Source: Clostridiaceae bacterium (GTDB lineage Bacteria > Bacillota > Clostridia > Saccharofermentanales > UBA5734). From it: a stretch of 28,251 bases of DNA. Shown here piece by piece: positions 17,302 to 25,525 of the stretch. The notes under the pieces are model-generated. The model did no database searches, was not told the origin of the DNA, and saw only the letters and a program-made list of their open reading frames with translations. A program made the translations under genes and the position numbers. How positions within the stretch are numbered: position 1 is the first letter of the stretch; each line of letters begins with the position of its first letter. The stretch spans positions 1-28,251 of the forward strand of contig JAAYPL010000142.1 in the NCBI GenBank assembly GCA_012519875.1. The letters are read 5' to 3'.

Positions 17302-18418
17302 CTTGCTCCTGTTCTTCTCCGGCGGTTTCCCCGGTCAAATCCAATTCCAGCTGAATTGGATTTCCGTTTGCCATATTGCCCGTTCCCTTTGATTTTTTTT
17401 CGTAATCAACGGGACAGGAAAGGCCCAAATGCTCCCATCCTAAACGTGTCAAAACACGGCCCCGCGGTGTTTTGGCCAGATAACCGATCTGCATCAGGTA
17501 GGGCTCGTAGACATCCTCGATGGTAACAGCATCTTCATTGCAACAAGCTGCTAATGTGTCCAAACCAACCGGCCCGCCGGAAAACATCTCGGCCATGTTG
17601 CGCATCAACTGCCGATCCGTGGCATCCAGACCGACTTCATCAATTTCCAGAGCATTTAAGCCATACTCGGCGATCGTACGATCGATGACGCCGGAACCAC
17701 GAACCTGGGCAAAATCACGCATACGCTTGAGCAGGCGAATGGCGATTCGGGGTGTGCCTCGCGAGCGTCCGGCAATAACATCAATACCGTAGGCATCGAT
17801 GCCGATTTTAAGAATGGCAGCATCACGGCGCAGGATCTGGCCGATTTCAGCCGGCGTATACAATTCAAGACGATTGATCATTCCAAATCGGTCACGAAGC
17901 GGCGCGGTCAGAAGGCCGGCCCGGGTGGTTGCGCCGATCAGGGTGAACTGTGGCAGATCCAGGCGAATGGAACGCGCGCTCGGCCCCTTGCCGATCATGA
18001 TATCCAGCGCATAGTCCTCCATCGCCGGATAAAGGATTTCCTCGACGCTGCGATTTAAGCGATGAATTTCATCAATAAACAAGACATCCCGATTGGTCAG
18101 ATTTGTTAAAATCGCCGCCAAGTCGCCCGGTTTCTCGATCGCCGGACCGGTCGTAATCCGAAAATTGACACCCAGTTCGTTGGCAATAATGCCGGCCAGT
18201 GTTGTTTTGCCCAACCCCGGCGGGCCGTAAAGCAAGACATGATCCAACGCTTCCGCCCGGCCGCGGGCGGCCTCGATAAAAACCTGAAGATTTTCCTTGG
18301 CCTTAACCTGGCCAAAATACTCCGCCCAGCGTGTCGGCCGCAAAGTGGCTTCATCGCTGTCTTCTGCTCGCCGTTCGCGGCTGATCAGCCGTTCCGGATC
18401 ATCATAATCATCAAACAA
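17294..18418 (-). CDS. ruvB: Holliday junction branch migration ATPase RuvB
   Basis: RuvB is the hexameric AAA+ motor that, with RuvA, drives branch migration of Holliday junctions. The 374-aa protein has Walker A GPPGLGKT (about 65-72), Walker B with D116-E117-I-H119, sensor motif GATTRAG, and the C-terminal winged-helix DNA-binding domain ending near GYLAKTPRGRVLT. About 40 extra residues follow the usual end, acidic at the tip (GEEQEQDD). The start is TTG, with AAGGAGG eight bases upstream. A nearby ATG at 18423 is out of frame. It lies 13 bp after ruvA and overlaps queH by 8 bp. Confidence 0.96.
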   Translation of the reverse strand: MFDDYDDPERLISRERRAEDSDEATLRPTRWAEYFGQVKAKENLQVFIEAARGRAEALDHVLLYGPPGLGKTTLAGIIANELGVNFRITTGPAIEKPGDLAAILTNLTNRDVLFIDEIHRLNRSVEEILYPAMEDYALDIMIGKGPSARSIRLDLPQFTLIGATTRAGLLTAPLRDRFGMINRLELYTPAEIGQILRRDAAILKIGIDAYGIDVIAGRSRGTPRIAIRLLKRMRDFAQVRGSGVIDRTIAEYGLNALEIDEVGLDATDRQLMRNMAEMFSGGPVGLDTLAACCNEDAVTIEDVYEPYLMQIGYLAKTPRGRVLTRLGWEHLGLSCPVDYEKKSKGTGNMANGNPIQLELDLTGETAGEEQEQDD

Positions 18419-18431
18419 GCCATTATCCTCC

Positions 18432-19031
18432 TTAACGGACTAATTGTCGCAACGCCAGCTTGATCAGCTCTTCCAGGCTGCAGTCCGAAGTAAAAACAGC
18501 CGCCACCGCTTGCGCCGACTGAGAAGCCGAATAGCCCAAGACCATCAGGGCATTAACCGCCTCGGAGCGCGGTGTTGAATCATCGGATAACCGCTGAGTG
18601 TCCGGACCGAGCTCTTCCGGAATCTCCGCGCCTTTTAATTTATCTTTTAACTCGAGAATCATCCGCTCCGCACCCTTTCTGCCGATACCCCGAATCGAGG
18701 TCAAAGCCTTGATATCTCCGGTTATTATGGCCAGAGCAAATTGGCTGGGCGATAAAGTACCCACAATGGTGCTGGCGATTCTGGGCCCGATGCCGCTGAC
18801 CGTCAACAACAGCTCGAACATATTAAGTTCTTCCGAGGTCGGAAAGCCGAACAAAGCCTGTGTATCCTCACGAACATGCAAATAAGTGTAGATGATTCCT
18901 TCTTCTCCGCAAGCCGGAAAACGTTCGATCAGCGCAGGCGCGGCCTGAATCCGATAGCCGATTCCCTGGTTGTCGACGACGACGTAATCGGCTTGGCGGA
19001 TCACCACCCGGCCGCGAATATAAGCATACAT
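18432..19031 (-). CDS. ruvA: Holliday junction DNA-binding protein RuvA
   Basis: RuvA is a tetramer that clamps Holliday junctions and loads RuvB. The 199-aa product from the chosen ATG has the N-terminal OB domain (MYAYIRGRV), two helix-hairpin-helix motifs (LLTVSGIGPRIAS and LTSIRGIGRKGAERM), and domain III, which contacts RuvB, at the end (VNALMVLGYSASQSAQAV). GGGGAGG lies about eight bases before the ATG. A longer reading adds 19 residues unlike the family. Its start shares one base with the ruvC stop (TAATG). Confidence 0.95.
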   Translation of the reverse strand: MYAYIRGRVVIRQADYVVVDNQGIGYRIQAAPALIERFPACGEEGIIYTYLHVREDTQALFGFPTSEELNMFELLLTVSGIGPRIASTIVGTLSPSQFALAIITGDIKALTSIRGIGRKGAERMILELKDKLKGAEIPEELGPDTQRLSDDSTPRSEAVNALMVLGYSASQSAQAVAAVFTSDCSLEELIKLALRQLVR

Positions 19032-19534
19032 TACTGATATCCTCCCCTGGCCAGCGCTTCGGCCCGATTGCCGGAATGCGCATGACAAATGGCGACCGCC
19101 AGCGCATCGGCAGCATCATCCGGTTTGGGTACACCCGGCAGACCCAGCAAAACACGCACCATTTGCTGGATCTGATGTTTATCGGCCCGTCCGTAGCCGG
19201 ATACAGCCAACTTGACCTGCATGGGCGTATATTCATAAACCGGCAGCCCCGCTCTCGCTCCGGACAGCACGGCAACACCACGGCCTTGGGCGGCACCGAT
19301 GGCTGTCGTGGTATTGCGACTGAAAAAAAGCTCCTCGACAGCCATAGCCGACGGACGCCACTTCTCAATTAATTCAGTCAGGTCATCGGCAATCTTGAGC
19401 AGCCTTTTCTCAAAAGGCAGAGCAGGTTTGGTTGAGATCACGCCATAATCCAGACAAGTAAAGTGATTGGCACGATAATCCAGCACGCCATAACCCGTAA
19501 TTGCATATCCGGGGTCAATTCCTAAAATCACCAT
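19031..19534 (-). CDS. ruvC: Crossover junction endodeoxyribonuclease RuvC
   Basis: RuvC cuts Holliday junctions symmetrically after RuvAB migration. The 167-aa form from 19534 shows the RNase H-like catalytic set: D7 in ILGIDPG, E67 in VEELFF, and D140 with D143 in PKPDDAADALAVA. I choose this start because family members begin a few residues before GIDPG. An ATG at 19564 adds ten residues and is closer to the predicted transcription start; neither has an ideal ribosome site. It is the first gene of ruvC-ruvA-ruvB-queH and is preceded by a promoter overlapped by a LexA-type box, so SOS control is likely. Confidence 0.94.
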   Translation of the reverse strand: MVILGIDPGYAITGYGVLDYRANHFTCLDYGVISTKPALPFEKRLLKIADDLTELIEKWRPSAMAVEELFFSRNTTTAIGAAQGRGVAVLSGARAGLPVYEYTPMQVKLAVSGYGRADKHQIQQMVRVLLGLPGVPKPDDAADALAVAICHAHSGNRAEALARGGYQ

Positions 19535-19571
19535 AGACAGGATAGTTCGTTCCTTTTCCAACATTAAACAA

Positions 19572-19585
19572 CAAACAATCGTTCC
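19572..19585 (-). promoter_or_regulatory. LexA-type SOS box at ruvCAB promoter
   Basis: The minus strand reads GGAACGATTGTTTG, compared with the Gram-positive LexA/DinR consensus CGAACRNRYGTTYG. It keeps both half-sites (GAAC, GTTT) with 4-bp spacing and differs at the first base and one inner purine position. It lies just downstream of a -10 element, where bound LexA would block initiation of ruvC. Confidence 0.6.
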
Positions 19586-19588
19586 CCC

Positions 19589-19618
19589 ATCATATCACAA
19601 TCCGTCCGAACCGAGCAA
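19589..19618 (-). promoter_or_regulatory. Predicted promoter of ruvC-ruvA-ruvB-queH
   Basis: Minus-strand TTGCTC (19618-19613) and TATGAT (19594-19589) have 18-bp spacing. The -35 is weak; support comes mainly from the adjacent LexA-type box. Confidence 0.45.
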
Positions 19619-19709
19619 TGGAATCGCTGACCGGAGAAAAGGACTGTGGATTGCGTCATCAGGGGCATAACAGGTATGCTGAACGCCGGCAAACAATTAG
19701 CTTGTTTTC

Positions 19710-19718
19710 ATTATAACA
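19710..19718 (-). promoter_or_regulatory. Second extended -10 element upstream of ruvC
   Basis: The minus strand reads TGTTATAAT, a perfect extended -10, about 180 bp before ruvC, with no good -35. It could be a second, LexA-independent start or could be unused. I see no gene in 19565-19814. Confidence 0.3.
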
Positions 19719-19814
19719 AATGATAACAGAACCCAGACAGCCCGGAACAGGATTTGGCAAAAACAGTCTGTCCCTATAAGGCTATTCTTACCATACCATA
19801 AACGGGATCAACGG

Positions 19815-20141
19815 TCAGGCGCAGTCGTGCCTTCTGATTTCTTGGTCGAGGCGGAGCGGCGGCGGATAGTCGGCCGACGTCCAAAGGAAATTCAATTCAC
19901 TGTGGTCGACAACCGTGCCGGTCTTCCCGACCGGAAGAAAATCCGTAAGGTAAGATGACCGGGGGCGGCTCTCCTGCGAGGGCTGATTTCCCCGATTCGG
20001 TCGAATACATACCGGTTGCCGGATCTGCCTCAATTCAACAAAGGCTTGCTGCTCCGCCTGCCGATACTGTGTAAAAAGGCCATAAATCAACAGGGCGGCG
20101 AGCACCAATAAAACCCAAAACAGAAAATTGATTATCGACAT
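19815..20141 (-). CDS. Small single-pass membrane protein under a LexA-type box, unknown function
   Basis: I do not recognise this 108-aa protein. It has one hydrophobic segment near residues 4-24 (FLFWVLLVLAALLIYGLF), then a soluble, polar, R/Q-rich region with no recognisable domain and no visible LysM motif. It contains two Cys, one near the middle and one just before the last residue. I choose the ATG at 20141 because GAGGTG lies seven bases upstream. An ATG at 20168 would sit inside the SOS box at the predicted transcription start. A strong promoter with a near-consensus LexA box precedes it, and the SOS-type ruv operon follows in the same direction. By analogy with YneA, SosA and DivS, an SOS-induced division inhibitor is an inference from size, topology and control only. 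Confidence 0.7.
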   Translation of the reverse strand: MSIINFLFWVLLVLAALLIYGLFTQYRQAEQQAFVELRQIRQPVCIRPNRGNQPSQESRPRSSYLTDFLPVGKTGTVVDHSELNFLWTSADYPPPLRLDQEIRRHDCA

Positions 20142-20161
20142 GATGATCACCTCGTCATAGT

Positions 20162-20175
20162 CAAACATTTGTTCT
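20162..20175 (-). promoter_or_regulatory. Near-consensus LexA/DinR SOS box
   Basis: The minus strand reads AGAACAAATGTTTG and matches CGAACRNRYGTTYG at every position except the first. It begins seven bases after the -10 element, so it covers the predicted transcription start of the 108-aa membrane protein gene. Confidence 0.72.
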
Positions 20176-20181
20176 GTTTCG

Positions 20182-20211
20182 AGAATATCAGAATCTGTTC
20201 CCTGTTGTCAA
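20182..20211 (-). promoter_or_regulatory. Predicted strong promoter of the SOS-box membrane protein
   Basis: A perfect TTGACA (20211-20206) and TATTCT (20187-20182) have 18-bp spacing on the minus strand. Transcription would start near 20175, inside the LexA box. Confidence 0.75.
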
Positions 20212-20324
20212 GGCATTTCGAACTTATGTTTGTTATTTTTCGATTACATAAAAATAACACCGGACAACAGCATCCCGTTGACCGATGTCGGTCTTGAAAC
20301 AGGCGAGTAAAAGAGGGCAGGTTG

Positions 20325-20825
20325 CTAGATGTCTTCCTCCCGATAGGAAAGGGTCAAGGATCGCAGGTCGCTTTTCAGACGCCGGTAACGAACACCCGCA
20401 TGGTCCATCATCCGCTTTGAAGCCTTAACACTGTCTGTTTCGGCATATTTATCGGAGATAAAAACCACTTCGCGAATTCCGGACTGGATGATTGCCTTGC
20501 CGCATTCATTACAAGGAAATAGCGGCGTATAGATCGTGCAGTCCTTCAAATTAAAGCCGACATTGTTTAGAATGGCGTTCAGCTCGGCATGACAGACATA
20601 GGGATATTTCGTGTCCAGCAGTTCGCCTTCGCGGCCCCAGGGGAAATCATCATCACTGCATCCGATCGGCATGCCATTATACCCAACCGAAATGATCTTA
20701 TGCTCCGGGCTGACTATGCAGGCACCAACCTGCGTGTTGGGATCCTTACTTCTTTTGGCCGACAATAAGGCAATCCCCATGAAATACTCATCCCAGTTGA
20801 TGTAGTCCGAACGTTTCGTTGTCAT
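20325..20825 (-). CDS. Deoxycytidylate (dCMP) deaminase family protein
   Basis: This is a zinc-dependent deaminase that converts dCMP to dUMP, feeding thymidylate synthesis. The 166-aa protein has the zinc site H79-A-E81 and P104-C105-N-E-C108, with E81 as proton shuttle, and the family segment KDPNTQVGACIVSP with VGYNGMPIGC. Length and motifs match dCMP deaminases (ComEB/Dcd-like), not cytidine deaminase or tRNA adenosine deaminase. GGAGG lies seven bases before the ATG. It follows lysA by 76 bp on the same strand. The ComEB name in Bacillus reflects operon position only, not a proven competence role. Confidence 0.93.
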   Translation of the reverse strand: MTTKRSDYINWDEYFMGIALLSAKRSKDPNTQVGACIVSPEHKIISVGYNGMPIGCSDDDFPWGREGELLDTKYPYVCHAELNAILNNVGFNLKDCTIYTPLFPCNECGKAIIQSGIREVVFISDKYAETDSVKASKRMMDHAGVRYRRLKSDLRSLTLSYREEDI

Positions 20826-20901
20826 TGAAAACCTCCTGCCTTTTTTATGAAAACAGCACAGAAACTCCTAACGGCGCAATCGGCTCGCTATAGATTGATT
20901 G

Positions 20902-22149
20902 TTAAAAATAACGGAGCAGATCCTCATATGTTTCCCGGCGGCGGATCAGGACAGGTTCTCCGTTTAATCGGATCAGCACCTCGGCCGGGCGCAAGCGATT
21001 GTTGTAATTCGAGCTCATGGCATAGCCATAGGCACCGGTATCCAAGACGATGACCACGTCATTTGCCTGCGGATCAGGCAGCGGTCGGTCGGCGGCAATA
21101 ATGTCTCCGCTTTCACAGATATTACCGACAACGGTTACGGGCTTGGTTTCGGAATCGTCCAAATATCTGTCGTCGCGGTAAATCAGAATATCATGCCAGG
21201 AATCATAAAGAATGGGCCGCGCCAAGACGTTGAATCCAAGATCGGTACCGGCATAAACGGTTTGACCGGTTTCCTTGACCGCATGTACCGTGCCGAGCAA
21301 GACGCCGCATTCGGCAACGACATACCGGCCGGGTTCGCTTTTAAAGAGCAGATCGCGCTCATGACGATCGGTAAAGGATCTGACCAACCGGGTCAATTCT
21401 TTATTCAGAACACCCAGGTCCAGGCGTTGTTCACCGGCCAGTTTGCGATGGGGAATCCCAAAACCGCCACCCAGATCAACCAGCTCCAGATCCGGAAACC
21501 GCGCAACCTGATCAAGAAGATATGCAGCTGCCTGAAGATAAGGTTCAGGTTCCATGAACAACGAGCCAATATGCTGGTTGATGCCCACAATACGGAGCCC
21601 ATATTGATCGGCCACACGACCGGCTTGGAACAGTTGATCACCGGAAATCCCAAACTTGCTCCGTTCGCCGGCGGTGACAACCTTTTCATGATGCCCCGCC
21701 CCAACACCAGGATTGATCCGAATGGCCACGCGGCTTCCCGGCAAGGTTTTGCCCATTAGCTCCAACTGATCCAGGGAATCCAGGCTGGTCAAAATCCGCC
21801 GTTCGGCAGCAAAGCGCAATTCATCGGCTGAGACATTATTAGGCACAAAGAAAATCTGATCCGGCCTGAAACCGGCCTGCTCCAAAACAACGATCTCTCC
21901 CGGGGACATGGCGTCCGCCGCCAGTCCTTCCTCACGGATAATTTTCAGCAGGCGGAGATTGGAATTGGCCTTAATCGAATAGCTGGCGATAAATCGCGGG
22001 TAGTCCATAATTTGCAGCATATCCCGGCAGCTGCGACGTAAAATACCCTCGTTATATACGTAAAGGGGGCTGCCAAATCTGGCCAGCAGCTCAGCCGGAT
22101 CAGATCGACCGAAAAAAGTCTGGCCGGCTATGTATTCTGATTCATGCAT
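20902..22149 (-). CDS. lysA: Diaminopimelate decarboxylase
   Basis: LysA makes L-lysine from meso-diaminopimelate using PLP. The 415-aa protein has a fold III alanine-racemase-like barrel with K60 in SYSIKANSN as the PLP lysine, NQHIGS, the phosphate-binding LGGGFGIPH, and the C-terminal active-site segments CESGD and GAYGYAMSSNYNNRLRPAEV. These match LysA better than other fold III decarboxylases. AGGA lies about eight bases before the ATG. No lysine riboswitch is visible in the 163-bp upstream gap, which holds a hairpin and a weak promoter. dCMP deaminase follows. Confidence 0.95.
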   Translation of the reverse strand: MHESEYIAGQTFFGRSDPAELLARFGSPLYVYNEGILRRSCRDMLQIMDYPRFIASYSIKANSNLRLLKIIREEGLAADAMSPGEIVVLEQAGFRPDQIFFVPNNVSADELRFAAERRILTSLDSLDQLELMGKTLPGSRVAIRINPGVGAGHHEKVVTAGERSKFGISGDQLFQAGRVADQYGLRIVGINQHIGSLFMEPEPYLQAAAYLLDQVARFPDLELVDLGGGFGIPHRKLAGEQRLDLGVLNKELTRLVRSFTDRHERDLLFKSEPGRYVVAECGVLLGTVHAVKETGQTVYAGTDLGFNVLARPILYDSWHDILIYRDDRYLDDSETKPVTVVGNICESGDIIAADRPLPDPQANDVVIVLDTGAYGYAMSSNYNNRLRPAEVLIRLNGEPVLIRRRETYEDLLRYF

Positions 22150-22171
22150 TTGTTGATCCTGCCTTCCCCGG

Positions 22172-22198
22172 ATGATAGGATTTTCCTTAGTTGGTCAA
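22172..22198 (-). promoter_or_regulatory. Weak candidate promoter of lysA
   Basis: Minus-strand TTGACC (22198-22193) and TATCAT (22177-22172) have short 15-bp spacing. It is the best candidate between the dfx terminator and lysA. Confidence 0.3.
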
Positions 22199-22212
22199 TC
22201 AGAATTAAGAAA

Positions 22213-22229
22213 GTCGCCGTCGGGGCGAC
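22213..22229. other. Short hairpin between dfx and lysA
   Basis: GTCGCC and GGCGAC arms flank a 5-nt loop. On the minus strand TTTCTT follows, so it may act as a second, weaker terminator or as part of a lysA leader. Confidence 0.4.
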
Positions 22230-22256
22230 AAAGCTTGAGCCTAAGTCATTACTGTC

Positions 22257-22302
22257 AAAAAATAAAGTTACAGGCGGCAGGATGACGCACCACCTTGCCG
22301 CC
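22257..22302 (-). terminator. Rho-independent terminator after desulfoferrodoxin
   Basis: The minus-strand stem has GGCGGCA and TGCCGCC arms (extendable by two pairs past a bulged A), an 11-nt loop, and a downstream T-rich tail ending in ATTTTTT. It lies 10 bp after the dfx stop. Confidence 0.8.
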
Positions 22303-22312
22303 CGCTGCACTG

Positions 22313-22696
22313 TCAGTCCAGATCGGAGATCCAGAGGCCATGCAGATTGCAATATTCGTAGATGGATAATGGGCCATCTTCCACAACAAAATCAGCTTCC
22401 GGCGCTTGGTTGGGCTTAAGATCCACACGCTGGGTCTTGGCGCCTTGAGCAACAAGAATCCACTGGATATAGTGGGCCTCGAGCATCGGATGCGCAACGC
22501 TGCTGACCTTGACATGCAGCTTGCTCCCTTGACGCTCACCAACCGGAAGATGTTTTTCGGTGGCGGCATCCGTCGTGTTGGCAGTCAACAGATCCATCGG
22601 TTGACCACAGCAGACCAACTGACCGCCTCCATCTTCAACGAGTTCGACCAAATTTTTGCAGATGCTGCAGTAATAAAAAGAACGCTCAAATGTCAT
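22313..22696 (-). CDS. dfx: Desulfoferrodoxin (two-iron superoxide reductase)
   Basis: This enzyme reduces superoxide to hydrogen peroxide without making oxygen, a defence typical of strict anaerobes. The 127-aa protein has both iron sites. Center I is rubredoxin-like with C10, C13, C29 and C30. Center II is the catalytic His4-Cys site with H49 in E47-K-H-L-P, H69, H75, C116 and H119. The catalytic E47-K48 pair is intact. AAGGAGG lies seven bases before the ATG. It follows the YfhO-type gene by 42 bp on the same strand and ends in a strong terminator; I see no promoter of its own. Confidence 0.97.
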   Translation of the reverse strand: MTFERSFYYCSICKNLVELVEDGGGQLVCCGQPMDLLTANTTDAATEKHLPVGERQGSKLHVKVSSVAHPMLEAHYIQWILVAQGAKTQRVDLKPNQAPEADFVVEDGPLSIYEYCNLHGLWISDLD

Positions 22697-22738
22697 AAAA
22701 TAATCCTCCTTTGACTGATGCCCTTTGGGCCAATCGGT

Positions 22739-25468
22739 TTAACTCAGGGACATTGTATCATATTCGGGCTCGTCATCCGACTCGTCCGGCGATTCCGCAG
22801 ATTGCAGTGAAACAGGGCGCAGCTTTTTCTTTCCGGAAGCAGCTTTTTTGTTTGAACCGGCCGGCAAAAGAAAGACAATTAACAAGATGAGCAGGCTGCC
22901 CAGTGAAATTAACAAGCCAATGTTAAACCAAGGCGGAAGGTATTTCATCTTGATGGTGTGTTGTCCCTCCTCGAGATCAATGCCGATAAAACCTTCGTCC
23001 AGCGCGATGGCTGTAGCCGGTTGGTCGTCGACGGTAATGGACCAGCCTTCATCATAAGGAACGCTGAGCATGAGGACCCCGGCTTGCCGCGCAGCGATTG
23101 TGCCCTCGATCCGTGTGTCGGTAAAGCGGTCGAGGTGCAAACCATTGCTCCGGATGATCTGATGGGCCTTTTCGAAAGCCTCCTGATCCAAAGCATAGGA
23201 ATGAAGATTGAAAGAACCGCTTTGAGAGCTGTCGGAAGCATAAAACAGATTGAATACCACCGGAGTTCCGCCCTCGACAAAGCCGACATCCACCAGCGTT
23301 GATCGCTTGGCATTGAAGTCGACGCGCGTCTCCCCTACCATGACATAACCTCGACTGGGTTTGTTGGCTGCTGTCTGAAAATACAGATAGATCTGCCCGT
23401 CGGTCTCGACTTGGATATTAACTTTCACCGAGGATTCCTGGTCGGTATTGGTTCGGGTATAGCTGTAATGGGATGACGTTCCCGTATTGGAAAGGGTCAT
23501 ATTGCCCACATCACCACTCTGTCGTTCGACGGGCTTAAAAACATCATTTACCCCGGATAAAGCCATAACCAGACGATTTTGCGCCTTTAACGGGTCACCG
23601 GACGAGCTCTGCCAGTCCTTGAGTTCCGGCCGTCCGATATAGCCGATCGGCAGGGCATAGGGATTTTTATAGACATCAATCAAGGATTCGTCCATCACCA
23701 GCTGACGCAACCGGTCAACCGCATTACCCGATCGGCGGATCAAATATTTGATGCCGAAAAGTGAGTCCAGAACAATCGTTGAGCTTTCATATTTATACGA
23801 ATTGATGCCATTGCTGTGAAAACCAAGATTTTCAAAGGTTTTGACCGGCTTGGTTGCCATGGTCGAGGCGAAGATCGATAAACCGCGGTAATTATACATG
23901 AAGCCATCATTGATGGTTTTGGGAGGGACAGCTTCAACACGATAAAAAGAGCCCTTCCCTTCCTCCTTGGCAATCCTGGCAACGGCGGCGCGAATCTGCG
24001 TCACCTGCTCCCCCGACATATAACCCTCACGACTCGAATAGTATTCGGTGGTATCGATCCGGTGCACCGTCAGCAAGGTATTCAACGTCAGCTCGGCAAT
24101 AACCACCAGCAAAATCGCCAAGGCCACGTCGGACGAGCGAATTTTCCCGATCCGATCCAATGTCAGGACCGCCGCATAAATGACAATAAAAACAATCGTG
24201 ACATAAATTGTCTGCAGTTCGACGGCTTTTTCATTGAGTTTCTGCGCCAATAAAACCAAGGCAACGGCACCGGCACAGACAGCGCCGATTTGCTTGCCGG
24301 TAAACTCTTTGAGAGAACGCAAAGCCGGATAAGCAATGGATAAAATCAGGAAAATATAAACGAAGGAATTACGGTAGGGCAACTGGTTGGGAAAATGTTT
24401 TCCATGCCAGATAAAATTAAGCACGTTGATATTAAAGCTTAAAATCAAGAGCAGGATCAAACCGACATGCAGGAATTTTTGGCGCAAGGGAACCGATTTG
24501 GCGAAAAAATAAATGGGAATCATCAGCAAAGCCAGAATCCCGCAATACATATTGGGCATACCATCGCGGATGGTTGGTGAAACCAGCATGAAATGCTGAC
24601 CTATATAATCAAACAGTTGAAAATAGTGCGTAACTGTTTTAGGGAAGGCATCATTGGCCGCCGAAGTCAGTTGGAGAGAAAAATAAGTCGGCAACAGCAT
24701 GATGGCGGACAAGCCGGCCCCAAGCAGCGACAAGCCGGCAAAACGCAAAATGCTGAGCAACAACTTGCCCATTTGGCGAAAAGACTGATAACGAAAAAGA
24801 CAAATGGGGAAATACAAAACAGTAAAAAGCACGATGAAAAAAGCAATGTAGTAGTTGGTATACAAGATATAGGCCAAGCTTAGGCAGTAAAGCAGACCCC
24901 GGCGATCCCGCACCAAACGGACCATTCCCAGCATCATCAACGGAAGAATGAACAATCCGTCCAGCCACATGATGTTCCAGGAATAGGCCAGCGAATAGGC
25001 CGATAACGCGTACAGACCGGACACAGCCACCATCTTGTAATTCTCTTCTTGCCAAACGCCGCGCAAAAACACAAAGAAAAACGCGCCGCAAAGGCCGATT
25101 TTAATCAGGGTCAGGAGCATGATGGCTTCGGTCACAAAGGCCGGCGGAAATAGAATCAAAATAATGTTGAGCGGGCTGGCCAAGTAATATGACATCAGCG
25201 CCCAAAAATTAGTACCCAGCCCCCCGGCCCACGTAAAAAACAAGCTGCCGCCACTGGTCAGCTTGTTGCGCAGTTCCTCGATAAAAGGCGCGTATTGATG
25301 ATAAAGATCGATGGTCAGGACATTCCGGTTGCCGACCGGAAAAATACCTCTGGTCATATAGCCGATCAACAAAATAAGAGCCGGCAGGCCGAAAGCCACA
25401 AAGGCCAGGCGATTGCCGGCAAAGAACCGTCGTGGCTTTTCCATCAGGTTTTGCCTATTGATCCTCAT
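22739..25468 (-). CDS. YfhO family multi-spanning membrane protein
   Basis: This 909-aa membrane protein belongs to the YfhO family, a GT-C-like group; in B. subtilis YfhO takes part in sugar decoration of lipoteichoic acid. Visible features are a basic N-terminus, the motif NVLTIDLYHQYAPFIEELR with a conserved aspartate in the first outer loop, about twelve membrane helices to near residue 480, and a large extracellular beta-rich domain (about 490-850). A final membrane helix (LLISLGSLLILLIVFLLP) and a charged cytoplasmic tail rich in D/E follow. I start at 25468, where AAGGAG lies about seven bases upstream; an upstream in-frame ATG adds 14 residues without a ribosome site. Its substrate here is unknown. 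dfx lies just downstream. Confidence 0.9.
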   Translation of the reverse strand: MRINRQNLMEKPRRFFAGNRLAFVAFGLPALILLIGYMTRGIFPVGNRNVLTIDLYHQYAPFIEELRNKLTSGGSLFFTWAGGLGTNFWALMSYYLASPLNIILILFPPAFVTEAIMLLTLIKIGLCGAFFFVFLRGVWQEENYKMVAVSGLYALSAYSLAYSWNIMWLDGLFILPLMMLGMVRLVRDRRGLLYCLSLAYILYTNYYIAFFIVLFTVLYFPICLFRYQSFRQMGKLLLSILRFAGLSLLGAGLSAIMLLPTYFSLQLTSAANDAFPKTVTHYFQLFDYIGQHFMLVSPTIRDGMPNMYCGILALLMIPIYFFAKSVPLRQKFLHVGLILLLILSFNINVLNFIWHGKHFPNQLPYRNSFVYIFLILSIAYPALRSLKEFTGKQIGAVCAGAVALVLLAQKLNEKAVELQTIYVTIVFIVIYAAVLTLDRIGKIRSSDVALAILLVVIAELTLNTLLTVHRIDTTEYYSSREGYMSGEQVTQIRAAVARIAKEEGKGSFYRVEAVPPKTINDGFMYNYRGLSIFASTMATKPVKTFENLGFHSNGINSYKYESSTIVLDSLFGIKYLIRRSGNAVDRLRQLVMDESLIDVYKNPYALPIGYIGRPELKDWQSSSGDPLKAQNRLVMALSGVNDVFKPVERQSGDVGNMTLSNTGTSSHYSYTRTNTDQESSVKVNIQVETDGQIYLYFQTAANKPSRGYVMVGETRVDFNAKRSTLVDVGFVEGGTPVVFNLFYASDSSQSGSFNLHSYALDQEAFEKAHQIIRSNGLHLDRFTDTRIEGTIAARQAGVLMLSVPYDEGWSITVDDQPATAIALDEGFIGIDLEEGQHTIKMKYLPPWFNIGLLISLGSLLILLIVFLLPAGSNKKAASGKKKLRPVSLQSAESPDESDDEPEYDTMSLS

Positions 25469-25525
25469 ATGTCTTCTCCTTCGGTAACACAAAATCAAAC
25501 CTGAGAACAAAAATCTAACAACGGC

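Noticed and set aside
20280..20293. GACCGA/TCGGTC hairpin after the dCMP deaminase as a terminator
   Set aside because: Short stem and no T run follows on the minus strand.
21193..21759. Open frame of 188 codons on the plus strand
   Set aside because: It is antisense to lysA; the length is explained by codon bias of the real gene.
22150..22260. Lysine riboswitch upstream of lysA
   Set aside because: The gap is too short after the dfx terminator and shows none of the L-box conserved segments that I can recognise.
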